A DNA stretch of 58,263 bases from Candidatus Aegiribacteria sp. (lineage in GTDB: Bacteria; Fermentibacterota; Fermentibacteria; Fermentibacterales; JCC-6). A program made the translations under genes and the position numbers. Location of the stretch: NCBI GenBank assembly GCA_021108005.1, contig JAIORS010000063.1, forward strand, positions 1 to 58,263. The letters are read 5' to 3'. Numbering within the stretch: the first letter of the stretch is position 1; each line of letters begins with the position of its first letter. The notes under the pieces are model-generated. The model had not been told where the DNA came from. It saw nothing but the letters and a program-made list of their open reading frames with translations, and made no database searches. This document shows positions 40,479 through 48,844 of the stretch, one piece after another.

Positions 40479-41984
40479 ATGAAGGGACAGTACAAACACA
40501 GTACAAGAGTTGTTGCCGGATATATGGGATCGCTGCTTTTCATACTGGGTTTCATACTTCTCATTCCTCTGCTTTTCGTTCTTGTATTCAAAGGTGGAAA
40601 TGAGTCTGGAAAAACGCTGATCGCCTTTCTTCTTCCTGCGATTACAGCCCTTATCTCAGGCTTTTTACTGCGAACAAAGATCGGATACAAAGAACCGAAC
40701 AGCACACAGGCAATGCTGATCTGCGCTATGGGCTGGCTCGTTCTTTCAGCGGTTGGAGCCCTTCCATTTGTTATCGGTATTGGAGCAAGTTACATCGACG
40801 CGTACTTCGAAACTATGAGCGGCTTCACCACCACCGGAATAACGATGTTCACGGGGCTGGATTCGATGCCCCGCAGTATTATTTTCTGGCGCAGCCTCAC
40901 ACAGTGGGTGGGAGGTCTGGGAATACTTACATTTTTCCTTGCCGTTTTATCGAGAATCCCGGGCGCTCACCTTCTTTTCGGGGCGGAAAGCCACAAGATA
41001 AGCTCCGGAAGGCCCGTTCCGGGAATGCTGAACACGGTCAAGATTCTTTGGATAATTTACTCGAGCTTCACCATTCTTATCATCGTACTTCTGATGTTGA
41101 GTGGCATGTCCGCCTTTGACAGCGTGAATCACAGTTTCACGGCCCTTTCCACGGGAGGGTATTCACCTTACGATGCCAGTATAGCTCACTTTTCATCGTT
41201 GCCGGATGTCAACTATGTGATGATAGAGTACGTTCTGATTCTGGGCATGATTCTTGGAGGAACAAGCTTCCTTGTTCATTACAGAGTGCTCACGGGAAGG
41301 ATCAAGTCCCTCTGGGAAGATTCGGAGATGAAACTCTGGTGGGTTCTAATAGGCGGATTCACTGTTCTTGTTCTGCTTGATCATTTATTCCTGTCCCCAC
41401 TTGGTACCGCTGGAGCCGCAGCCGAACCGGCTGTAAGAACTTCCCTCTTCCAAACGGTTAGCATCATAACAACAACAGGATTCGGTACGCAGGACATAAC
41501 GAGCGCTTTCTTCGGAACGCTGGCAAGACAGCTATTTCTTGTGATGATGGTGATAGGGGGGTGCGTGGGTTCAACCGCCGGTGGTATTAAAGTTCAGCGA
41601 GTAGTTATTCTGACGAGAATAGCCAAACAGCAGATCCGGAAATTAGTAGTACCAAGAAGCGCAACCAACCGGATAGTCATTGACGGAAAATTCCTGGATG
41701 AAAGTGAAATCCACAGGGTTTCGGCAATATTCTTCATCTGGATGGGACTCCTTGTCTTCGGTGGCACGGTAACCGCGGCGCTGTCATCACTTGACGGATA
41801 CGCGTCCTTTTCCGGGATGTTCAGCGCGATGGGTAATATCGGCCCCTGTTTCATTTCCGTTAATCAGATGGGAACACTGAACCCGATAATAAAAATCGTA
41901 TATATCTTCGGTATGCTTGCCGGAAGGCTGGAAATTCTTCCTCTCCTGCTTCTTTTCAGCCCGAGGGCATGGAGGGTATGGTAG
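40479..41984 (+). CDS. TrkH/KtrB-type potassium transporter subunit
   Basis: A 501-residue membrane protein with the four-fold M1-P-M2 plan of Trk/Ktr channels. Selectivity-loop motifs are visible: TMSGFTTTGITMFTGLD, FTALSTGGYSPYDASI, SIITTTGFGTQDIT and a fourth (AMGNIGPCFISV). Each has the signature Gly. It moves K+ across the inner membrane, controlled by a TrkA/KtrA-type regulator, here the next gene. The length is closer to TrkH than to KtrB. Its stop is 18 bases before trkA. Confidence 0.93.
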   Translation: MKGQYKHSTRVVAGYMGSLLFILGFILLIPLLFVLVFKGGNESGKTLIAFLLPAITALISGFLLRTKIGYKEPNSTQAMLICAMGWLVLSAVGALPFVIGIGASYIDAYFETMSGFTTTGITMFTGLDSMPRSIIFWRSLTQWVGGLGILTFFLAVLSRIPGAHLLFGAESHKISSGRPVPGMLNTVKILWIIYSSFTILIIVLLMLSGMSAFDSVNHSFTALSTGGYSPYDASIAHFSSLPDVNYVMIEYVLILGMILGGTSFLVHYRVLTGRIKSLWEDSEMKLWWVLIGGFTVLVLLDHLFLSPLGTAGAAAEPAVRTSLFQTVSIITTTGFGTQDITSAFFGTLARQLFLVMMVIGGCVGSTAGGIKVQRVVILTRIAKQQIRKLVVPRSATNRIVIDGKFLDESEIHRVSAIFFIWMGLLVFGGTVTAALSSLDGYASFSGMFSAMGNIGPCFISVNQMGTLNPIIKIVYIFGMLAGRLEILPLLLLFSPRAWRVW

Positions 41985-42002
41985 GATAATGGAGGTTTAT
42001 AA

Positions 42003-42677
42003 ATGCACATAGTAGTCGCCGGAGCCGGACTCATAGGAAGGGAGCTCACAAGAAAACTGCTTGATCATAAACACGATGTTGTGGTAATTGATATAGAGCG
42101 AAAAGTCTGCGACAATCTCTACGCTGAAACTGGAGCCCTTACAGTAAACGGCAACGCAACGAATCTCACCACACTGAAGGATGCAGGCATTCACAGAACA
42201 GATGTACTGCTATGTCTGATGAGAAATGATGTGGACAATATTTCCTGCTCAATCCTGGCCAAGAGCCTGGGAGTACCAAGAATTCTTGCACGTATGCGCG
42301 ATACCGTATACGAAAACGCTTACGAGCTTTCAGGAGTGACAAATATCGTAAGGGTAGCCGATCTCCTGCTCGATCAGCTGATGATGGAAATAGAACAGCC
42401 TCCAGTAAAGAGAATCATGTCACTTGGAGGGGGCGACGCGTACGTTTACGCTGTTCATATTCCGAAAGGGGCTCCATGCATAGGCAAATCGGTAAAGGAT
42501 ATCGCGGGAGCCGACGATTTCCCGAAAGAGAGCCTTTTCATGGGAATATATCAGGAAGAGAACGAAAAATTCCAGATACCCAGGGGGAATTACGTTTTAG
42601 CGGAAAATGATACCGTTTTCGTCATTGCCCACGCCGGTGACATTCAGCTGATAGCCAAAGTCCTTGGGACAGTGTAG
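42003..42677 (+). CDS. TrkA/KtrA-type potassium uptake regulator
   Basis: A 224-residue RCK protein: Rossmann N-domain with MHIVVAGAGLIGRELTRKLL and VVVIDIERKVCDNL (the acidic ribose-binding position), then a TrkA-C domain (KGAPCIGKSVKDIAG). It binds NAD(H) or ATP/ADP and gates the TrkH subunit encoded just upstream. One RCK unit only, like KtrA, rather than the doubled E. coli TrkA. GGAGG lies seven bases before the ATG. The cyclase gene follows 39 bases on. Confidence 0.93.
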   Translation: MHIVVAGAGLIGRELTRKLLDHKHDVVVIDIERKVCDNLYAETGALTVNGNATNLTTLKDAGIHRTDVLLCLMRNDVDNISCSILAKSLGVPRILARMRDTVYENAYELSGVTNIVRVADLLLDQLMMEIEQPPVKRIMSLGGGDAYVYAVHIPKGAPCIGKSVKDIAGADDFPKESLFMGIYQEENEKFQIPRGNYVLAENDTVFVIAHAGDIQLIAKVLGTV

Positions 42678-42716
42678 TGAGCCTTACTGACACAATCCGC
42701 ATGAGACAGAACCTGA

Positions 42717-45700
42717 ATGCCTGAGAAGAAATCGATGAGCAAAAAGACACGTCTGCAGAAAGCCATCACAACGCTTGAGGAAAAAAGGGATGAGCTGGGA
42801 AGCGAAATCGTTGATATCGCTCTGATTCCCCTCCGAGAAAAGCTTGAAAGCATCAGTAACAGCAATGAAAAAAAATTGCGGAAATACGTTACCGTCCTCT
42901 TCGCGGATATATCGGATTTCACTAAAATATGCGAGTCACACGATGCAGAGTACGTAACGGAGGCGCTTAATTACCTCTGGACCGCCCTCGACTCAATTAT
43001 CATCAAGCACGGTGGTGTAATAGATAAACACATCGGTGACGCCGTTATGGCCCTCTGGGGAACGGAAACCGTTCGAGAGAACGATACGGAGAGAACAATA
43101 AAGGCAGCTCTGGAAATGCAGGCTTCAGCGGAAAAAATCCTTCCTGACCCGGAAAAGGGAATCCCAAAATTCAAAATGAGAATAGGAGTGCATTCCGGCC
43201 CTGTCTTCCTGGGCAGAATCGGGCTTAAGGGAGAATATACTGCGATGGGTGACACCGTGAATATTGCATCAAGGCTTTACTCCTCGGCTCCACTTGGAAG
43301 CGTCATCGTTTCTCATGACTCTTACGGGCATGTCAGGAACTCTTTTGTTTTTGAATCCAGAGATCCAATTGAAGTAAAAGGTGTTACCGATCCTCTGAAA
43401 ACCTACGTTGCCGTATCAGCCAATCCCAAAAGATTCCAGCAGATCAACACCGGGATACTGGGTATTGAGACTGAAATGATAGGCAGGGATGAAGAACTCC
43501 AGGTTCTGATAAGCGCTCTTGGCAGAACAATGCTTGAAAGCACTCCCGGCATGATTACCATTATCGGTGAGGCTGGTATCGGGAAGTCCAGACTGCTTCA
43601 TGAATTCAGAAAGAGGGTTGAGCGGGAAAACGATGATATGATTTTCTTCAACGCACGATGCACTCCAGAAATGAAGAACACTCCCTGCTCGGTATTCAGA
43701 GATATTCTAAAGTACAGAATGAACGTCAGAGAAAACGATTCAACCGAAGTAGCATGGAAGAAATTCGAAGCGGAGATGGGTGAGTACCTGACAAAGGATG
43801 AAGTGCTTTTAGCGTGCCACTACGCAGGATTCGATTTCTCATCATACGAACCGGTCAGAAGACTCATGGGAACACAGGCTCTGGCAGCCACCGGACGTTC
43901 CTGTCTGGTAAATTACTTTCGAGGCACAGCAGCCGATAACAGAACCATGATATACCTTGAAGACCTGCACTGGGCGGACAACACATCCCTGGAACTCATA
44001 GAACACCTGGCAGGAAATATCACCGATGACAGGCTGCTGATACTCTCCCTTTCAAGACCTCCTCTTCTCGAAACGCATCCTCATTGGGGCGAAGGGCTTC
44101 CGCATCGATTCATAGAACTGAAACCTTTGTCCGAGAAATACAGCGGTGATCTTACAAGAGAAATCCTTAAAAAAGTGGACAGCCTTCCTGTGGATATCAC
44201 CAACCTTGTTGTTTCGGGTTCCGGGGGCAACCCGTTCTATATGGAGGAACTGATAGCGATGCTTATGGAAGATGGCGTTATCGTAGCAGGAGAAGACAAA
44301 TGGACGGTAAAACCCGGATCAATGATCAGAAAAACAGTTCCCTCCACTCTTACGGGCGTTCTGCAGGCCCGGCTTGACAGCCTGCCAGACGAGGAAAAGC
44401 AAATGCTTCAGAAAGCATCCGTAATTGGAAGACTTTTCTGGGATCTTGCGCTGGAAAACCTGTATAAGAAAACCACAGATATCGATTCGATGCTTTCTCT
44501 GCTGCAGTCCAGAGACCTGATACATGGAAACGATAATTCAACATTCACGCTTGCGCGGGAGTATCTTTTCAAGCACGCGATACTCAGGGATGTAACATAC
44601 GATACCGTTCTTCTTGAACTCAGAAAAACGTACCACCGCAAAATCGCGGAGTGGATTGTCAATAACAGCGGAGACCGTGTTTTTGAGTTATCGGGCCTGA
44701 TAGCCGAACATTATGACAGGGGCTGTGACCGGAAGAATGCCCTTGAATGGTTATTAAAATCCGGCAGATCCGCTTATTCAACAAGCTCTTTCGCGGAAGC
44801 TTTATCCGCGTTCCAGAGGGCTCTTTCCATCGTCCCGGAAGGCAATGAAAACCTGTCGCAGCTTCACCTTGATACCGGCAACACGCTTGAGAAGCTGGCA
44901 AAATACGATGAAGCCTGCGAGCAGCTGGAACGGGCACTGGAAATCGCGGAGGAAGAGGATGAACAGGATATCGCAGCGAAGTCACTGCTTACTCTAACCT
45001 GGATAGCAATCCTCAGGGGTCAGATAGATCATGCAAAAGAGCTGAGTCTCATGGCTTTCGAAAGGGCTGAAAAATCCGGCAGCAAATCAATTCTGGCCAA
45101 AGCTACAATGAGAATGGCGGATTTCGATAACGAGAAGAACTACGATAACGTTTTATCCTATTACAGGAAAAGCTACCGGATCTATAAAGAGATCGGGGAT
45201 ATCAACGGAACAGCCATCACACGGCTTAACATGGGCAACGTAGCCATGAGCTTCGACCAGCTTCAGGATGCTGAGGAATACTACACCGAAAGCCTGAAAA
45301 CCTACGAATCACTGGGTAATCAATGGGGAATTGCCAACTGCCTTGGAAACCTCGGCAACGTTTCGCTAATAGGAAATGATTACAACAAATCCCGGGAACT
45401 ACATAAAAGGAGCATCGCTATCTCAAGAAAAATCGGGGACCGCGAAGGTGAGGTCATTTGTAACCTCAACCTGGGTCACGATACGAAAGGGCTGGGAAGC
45501 CCTGAGGAATCGAAAAAACACTACTGCAGAGCCCTGAAAACAGCTGCTTCGCTTGGCCTTCTTCCCCTTGCCCTCTCTGCGCTTCATGAGTTATCGAAAA
45601 TAATGCTTGATAATAGGGAGCTGGAAAATGCCGCGTTAGCCCTTCTATTCATAAAGGAGAATGAAGAAGTATTTCTGGTTGAAGGAGAATCAACTGATAT

Positions 45701-45836
45701 CGACGGACTGCTCAGCAATGTTCTTGATAAGCTGCCGGACAGAGCAAAAGGCGAGATCAAAGCCTCGGCTGAATCACTTGAACTGGTAGAAGTTGCAAAC
45801 AGAATTCTTCAAAAAATAGGGACGGAGGCTTTTTAA
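42717..45836 (+). CDS. Class III nucleotide cyclase - AAA/NACHT-like ATPase - TPR protein
   Basis: A 1039-residue soluble multidomain protein. The cyclase domain (about 55-235) keeps the metal Asps (LFADIS Asp64, HIGDAV Asp108), a substrate Lys (Lys104), and Asp179, Asn182 and Arg186 in MGDTVNIASRL, so it should make cAMP. An ATPase follows with Walker A GEAGIGKSRLL (about 284-294) and Walker B-like MIYLEDLHWAD. TPR repeats fill residues about 690-1000 (for example ALSAFQRALSIVPEG). The layout matches large bacterial cyclase-ATPase regulators. It follows the potassium uptake genes. Its last codons lie in the left arm of a palindromic element. Confidence 0.9.
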   Translation: MPEKKSMSKKTRLQKAITTLEEKRDELGSEIVDIALIPLREKLESISNSNEKKLRKYVTVLFADISDFTKICESHDAEYVTEALNYLWTALDSIIIKHGGVIDKHIGDAVMALWGTETVRENDTERTIKAALEMQASAEKILPDPEKGIPKFKMRIGVHSGPVFLGRIGLKGEYTAMGDTVNIASRLYSSAPLGSVIVSHDSYGHVRNSFVFESRDPIEVKGVTDPLKTYVAVSANPKRFQQINTGILGIETEMIGRDEELQVLISALGRTMLESTPGMITIIGEAGIGKSRLLHEFRKRVERENDDMIFFNARCTPEMKNTPCSVFRDILKYRMNVRENDSTEVAWKKFEAEMGEYLTKDEVLLACHYAGFDFSSYEPVRRLMGTQALAATGRSCLVNYFRGTAADNRTMIYLEDLHWADNTSLELIEHLAGNITDDRLLILSLSRPPLLETHPHWGEGLPHRFIELKPLSEKYSGDLTREILKKVDSLPVDITNLVVSGSGGNPFYMEELIAMLMEDGVIVAGEDKWTVKPGSMIRKTVPSTLTGVLQARLDSLPDEEKQMLQKASVIGRLFWDLALENLYKKTTDIDSMLSLLQSRDLIHGNDNSTFTLAREYLFKHAILRDVTYDTVLLELRKTYHRKIAEWIVNNSGDRVFELSGLIAEHYDRGCDRKNALEWLLKSGRSAYSTSSFAEALSAFQRALSIVPEGNENLSQLHLDTGNTLEKLAKYDEACEQLERALEIAEEEDEQDIAAKSLLTLTWIAILRGQIDHAKELSLMAFERAEKSGSKSILAKATMRMADFDNEKNYDNVLSYYRKSYRIYKEIGDINGTAITRLNMGNVAMSFDQLQDAEEYYTESLKTYESLGNQWGIANCLGNLGNVSLIGNDYNKSRELHKRSIAISRKIGDREGEVICNLNLGHDTKGLGSPEESKKHYCRALKTAASLGLLPLALSALHELSKIMLDNRELENAALALLFIKENEEVFLVEGESTDIDGLLSNVLDKLPDRAKGEIKASAESLELVEVANRILQKIGTEAF

Positions 45837-45924
45837 TCATAAATGCTAAATAATAGGATGTTTACTCACAGACTTAAGTGTTGATTATTTGCGTATTCCA
45901 AATAAATTCCCTCCGTCCCTATTT
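45814..45924. repeat. MITE-like 111-bp palindromic element between converging genes
   Basis: Perfect 15-bp inverted arms (45814-45828 and 45910-45924, AAATAGGGACGGAGG on each outer strand) enclose about 81 bases. These continue the symmetry imperfectly (AAATAAT inside both arms) to a centre near ACTTAAGT. The left arm covers the last codons of the cyclase gene; the right arm contains the stop of the metallopeptidase-like gene. It has no coding capacity. Possible non-autonomous transposon or REP doublet; it could also act as a terminator. Confidence 0.6.
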
Positions 45925-46365
45925 ATTCACCTCTTCATCTATCTGTTTCTGCACCCTGTTGAACAGGTAATCGCCCTCGAAACCACCGGCACTCAGAAGA
46001 GCTCTTGTCAGATCCTGTGTGGTTGTTTCAAGCTCTTCCATAAACTGCCCCTGGGCAAAATAGCGTTTGCCCTCGCTGTCATTTTTATCAAAGAGGGCAT
46101 TCAGTGACTCCTCTATCATCTGATCAAGACCCCACAGCTTGATGTGAAGGAGTTCGTGCACAACGACCTCTTCAAGATGATCAGGATCAAGCTCGAACCT
46201 TACCATCAGCGCTGCCATCCTGTTGCTGGTGTCTATTTTAACATCACCGGACTTACGCCATTCCTTTCGCACGATTACCGGACGAATGTCCCAGTCGCTG
46301 AGACTAAGAAGTGGTTTCCACTTCTCCAGGCATTCACCTATCATTTTTTCATCTACCGGTTTCAT
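45919..46365 (-). CDS. HEXXH-motif putative metallopeptidase
   Basis: A 148-residue protein with a zinc motif HELLH at residues 70-74 (VVVHELLHIKLWG), preceded by a strand like those of gluzincin/SprT-like minigenes (MAALMVRFELDPDHLEE). No third metal ligand can be assigned by eye, and no signal peptide is present. The ATG at 46365 is favoured because AGAGGA lies nine bases upstream; TTG at 46374 overlaps that site. Its stop lies in the right arm of the palindromic element. Confidence 0.65.
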   Translation of the reverse strand: MKPVDEKMIGECLEKWKPLLSLSDWDIRPVIVRKEWRKSGDVKIDTSNRMAALMVRFELDPDHLEEVVVHELLHIKLWGLDQMIEESLNALFDKNDSEGKRYFAQGQFMEELETTTQDLTRALLSAGGFEGDYLFNRVQKQIDEEVNK

Positions 46366-46382
46366 ATTGCTCAATCCTCTTT

Positions 46383-47582
46383 CTAAAGCGGCACAATAAC
46401 TCTGCCAAGAAAAATGTCCGATTCATCGCTTCCATCAGGGGTATGCTCGCCAACTATGAAATATTCTCCCTCACCCATCTCATATACAAAACGCGGGTTC
46501 TGATCTCCATGTTCTTCGATGAGAAACCCGATGATTGATTCCCCGGTGGCGTCAAGATTCGCGATAAGCACGTCCATATCGATTATTTCAAATTCGTAAT
46601 CACCCTCCACTCCGGTCCATCCTGTCAACATTAAACCGCCTTCGGGTACAGGCTCCGCAGAAACAAACGAAGTATGATCCTGGTACCAGTCCTCCCTGCG
46701 CCAGACTTCTTCTCCGGAGGAATCCAGGCATACCAGGATACCCCGGTACGCGAACCGGCCACCGGTTTTGTCGAACCCACCCGAGCAGAGGATGTTTCCA
46801 TTATCAAGTTCGGTGAAATCACTGAAACCTGCGGCATATTCACAATCCAGCTCTATCAAACTTTTCCAGACTTCTCTGCCGCCGGCATCGAGTCTGTATA
46901 TGTGAATACCTTCCGAGGGAAAGTAGTCTTCCCTGTACATCAGGATGCAGCCACCGTCATCCAGAAGTTTCAGCAGACTTCCATCCAGAACATAATCCCG
47001 CGATTCGAACAGTTTTATCCGCCAGATAACTCTTCCATCCAGATCCATTGCGGCGACAAATAGTGAACTTATCTGTTCGGAAGTCCTGCTGCTGCCGACG
47101 AGTATCATCAGGTCCGTACCCGAGGGTTCAATGGAAGTAATCCGATCTACCGAATCATCCGGGAAAAGGCCGGAAAGGCTGATGGTATTCACATCATCCG
47201 GACTGGTCAGATCAACTATCTGGAACTCAACATCAAAGATTCCTGACCAGTGACCGTAAGCAATAGCCACAATGCTTTCATCAATGAAGCCGGGAAGTAA
47301 CCACTCCGCCTGATCGATTTGATCGGAAAGCAGTTCGGTTCTGCTCATGATTTCTCCCGCGTTGTCCAGCTCCAGCAGCCATAGTTCCCTGCCGTCTTCC
47401 GTTAATGAAGAAAATACGAGCTTGAAGCTTGAACAATCATCTGACATTATGCAGTCGAGCAGAATATCGTTACCCTGATTTTCGATTACGCTCAGACAAT
47501 CCCACTGAAGCGTGCAGTCAGGGATATCTCCAGATACAATTCCCGCAGTCAGCAGGAGCAGCGCGGCAAAACAAACTCTCAT
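46383..47582 (-). CDS. Secreted PQQ/WD-like beta-propeller protein
   Basis: A 399-residue protein with a signal peptide (MRVCFAALLLLTAGIVSG, cleavage near GD). The mature part is repeated blades with patterns like GREVWKSLIELDCEYAAG, DLDGRVIWRIKLF, SSGEEVWRREDWY, in which a Trp follows V/I-W-R/K, as in PQQ-type propellers. Related proteins are surface or periplasmic and often unstudied. The ATG at 47582 has GGAGAGG seven bases upstream. It is the first gene of a short minus-strand pair with the HEXXH gene, separated by 17 bases. Confidence 0.75.
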   Translation of the reverse strand: MRVCFAALLLLTAGIVSGDIPDCTLQWDCLSVIENQGNDILLDCIMSDDCSSFKLVFSSLTEDGRELWLLELDNAGEIMSRTELLSDQIDQAEWLLPGFIDESIVAIAYGHWSGIFDVEFQIVDLTSPDDVNTISLSGLFPDDSVDRITSIEPSGTDLMILVGSSRTSEQISSLFVAAMDLDGRVIWRIKLFESRDYVLDGSLLKLLDDGGCILMYREDYFPSEGIHIYRLDAGGREVWKSLIELDCEYAAGFSDFTELDNGNILCSGGFDKTGGRFAYRGILVCLDSSGEEVWRREDWYQDHTSFVSAEPVPEGGLMLTGWTGVEGDYEFEIIDMDVLIANLDATGESIIGFLIEEHGDQNPRFVYEMGEGEYFIVGEHTPDGSDESDIFLGRVIVPL

Positions 47583-47806
47583 TCTTAACCTCTCCTTCGT
47601 ATAAACCGATTCGGATTTTGTAATACATGGAGAAACTGATGAATCGGTATCCGTTTTAAAACAACTCAGAACTCCGGCCATCCTGAGGTGAGAATGGGTT
47701 GCCCGGAAGATTCCTATACTGATTCAGGACCAGTTCCCCGAGCCGAAGTAGAAGATCACCAATAGTGTGTGTGTTTTATGCCAATGCTCTATTCTCAAAC
47801 AGGCTC

Positions 47807-48844
47807 CTAATTAACCACCGCTACGGGAGCATCGTGGGCCAGGGAGTAGTGACCTGAGGTTATAACCTGCTCACCCGTTTCTACGCCCTCTTCCACCGCG
47901 ACTATGCCCCTTCCCTCTGGTCCGAGAGTTACGTAGCGCCAGTCGGCATGTCCGTCGAGAACGACGAAAACCATGTCGCGGTCATCCCTTATCAGAATGG
48001 CCTCCTGCGGTATTACAAGCTGATCAGGATACACGGCTATAACTATCTCGAGCCTTGCAGTGGCTCCGGTTCTGAGGTTAGGCACTGCGGGGAGGTCAAT
48101 TATAACTTCTCCAGCTCTCATCGAAGGGTTAATAACGGGGGATACCGATGCTACGGTTCCAACCAGTGTTGTGTCGTTGAGAGAGGGAACGGTCACGTAA
48201 ACCCTCTGCCCGCCTGCGCACCTGGCGAGCTCGCGCTCATCGAGGTTTACCGTGGCCTGAAGGCTCCAGGGGTCTATTATTTCTCCCAGAACCGTGCCCG
48301 GGTAAACAACCATGCCTTCCCTGGCAGAGACATCCGATATTACACCATCAAAGCCTGCCGTAATGGCAGCGTTGCTGTACTGCGTCTGAGCTGAGGCAAG
48401 GCTTGTCTGAGCATCGGCAAGCCCGGTTGTCTGCCGCAGCATGCTTTTCACTTCCGGCGTAAGTTCGCCCCTGTAATTCTCGCATTCGAATTCGTACAGC
48501 GACTGTGCGTTCCTGTAAGAACTGCTGGCGCTCGATAACCTGGAAGCGCTTTCGCCAGAGGCTATCCTGAACACCACTTCTCCGTCGCTTACTTCCATTC
48601 CAACGTATTCAGGCGCCAGGACCACTTCACCCTGGATCTGGGCTGAGAGGGACTGGGTTCTTGCCGAGGCTATCCTTCCCGTTGAACTGACAACTTCGAA
48701 CAGCGTGTCAACGACAGCAGCGGAAGCTGCTACCGGAAGGGGCGAGGGCTCAAGAGTCTCCCTTTCGGCTTCTTCCTCCTCACCCCCACAGGCGGCGATA
48801 GAGAGAATAATAACTGTAACTGCAAAAAACACTTTGTTAATCAC
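47807..48844 (-). CDS. RND efflux periplasmic adaptor lipoprotein (HlyD-like)
   Basis: A 345-residue membrane-fusion protein. It starts with a lipoprotein signal (VINKVFFAVTVIILSIAAC). The barrel-sandwich hybrid follows (GEVVLAPEYVGMEVSDGEVV), a short coiled coil (LADAQTSLASAQTQYSNA), and the beta-barrel and membrane-proximal part (VDG-type GHADWRYVTLGPEGRG). It links the two RND permeases to an outer-membrane channel that is not in the window. The GTG start overlaps the permease stop (GTGA) with GGAGG upstream; longer forms would add 38 residues of foreign style. Confidence 0.9.
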   Translation of the reverse strand: MINKVFFAVTVIILSIAACGGEEEEAERETLEPSPLPVAASAAVVDTLFEVVSSTGRIASARTQSLSAQIQGEVVLAPEYVGMEVSDGEVVFRIASGESASRLSSASSSYRNAQSLYEFECENYRGELTPEVKSMLRQTTGLADAQTSLASAQTQYSNAAITAGFDGVISDVSAREGMVVYPGTVLGEIIDPWSLQATVNLDERELARCAGGQRVYVTVPSLNDTTLVGTVASVSPVINPSMRAGEVIIDLPAVPNLRTGATARLEIVIAVYPDQLVIPQEAILIRDDRDMVFVVLDGHADWRYVTLGPEGRGIVAVEEGVETGEQVITSGHYSLAHDAPVAVVN

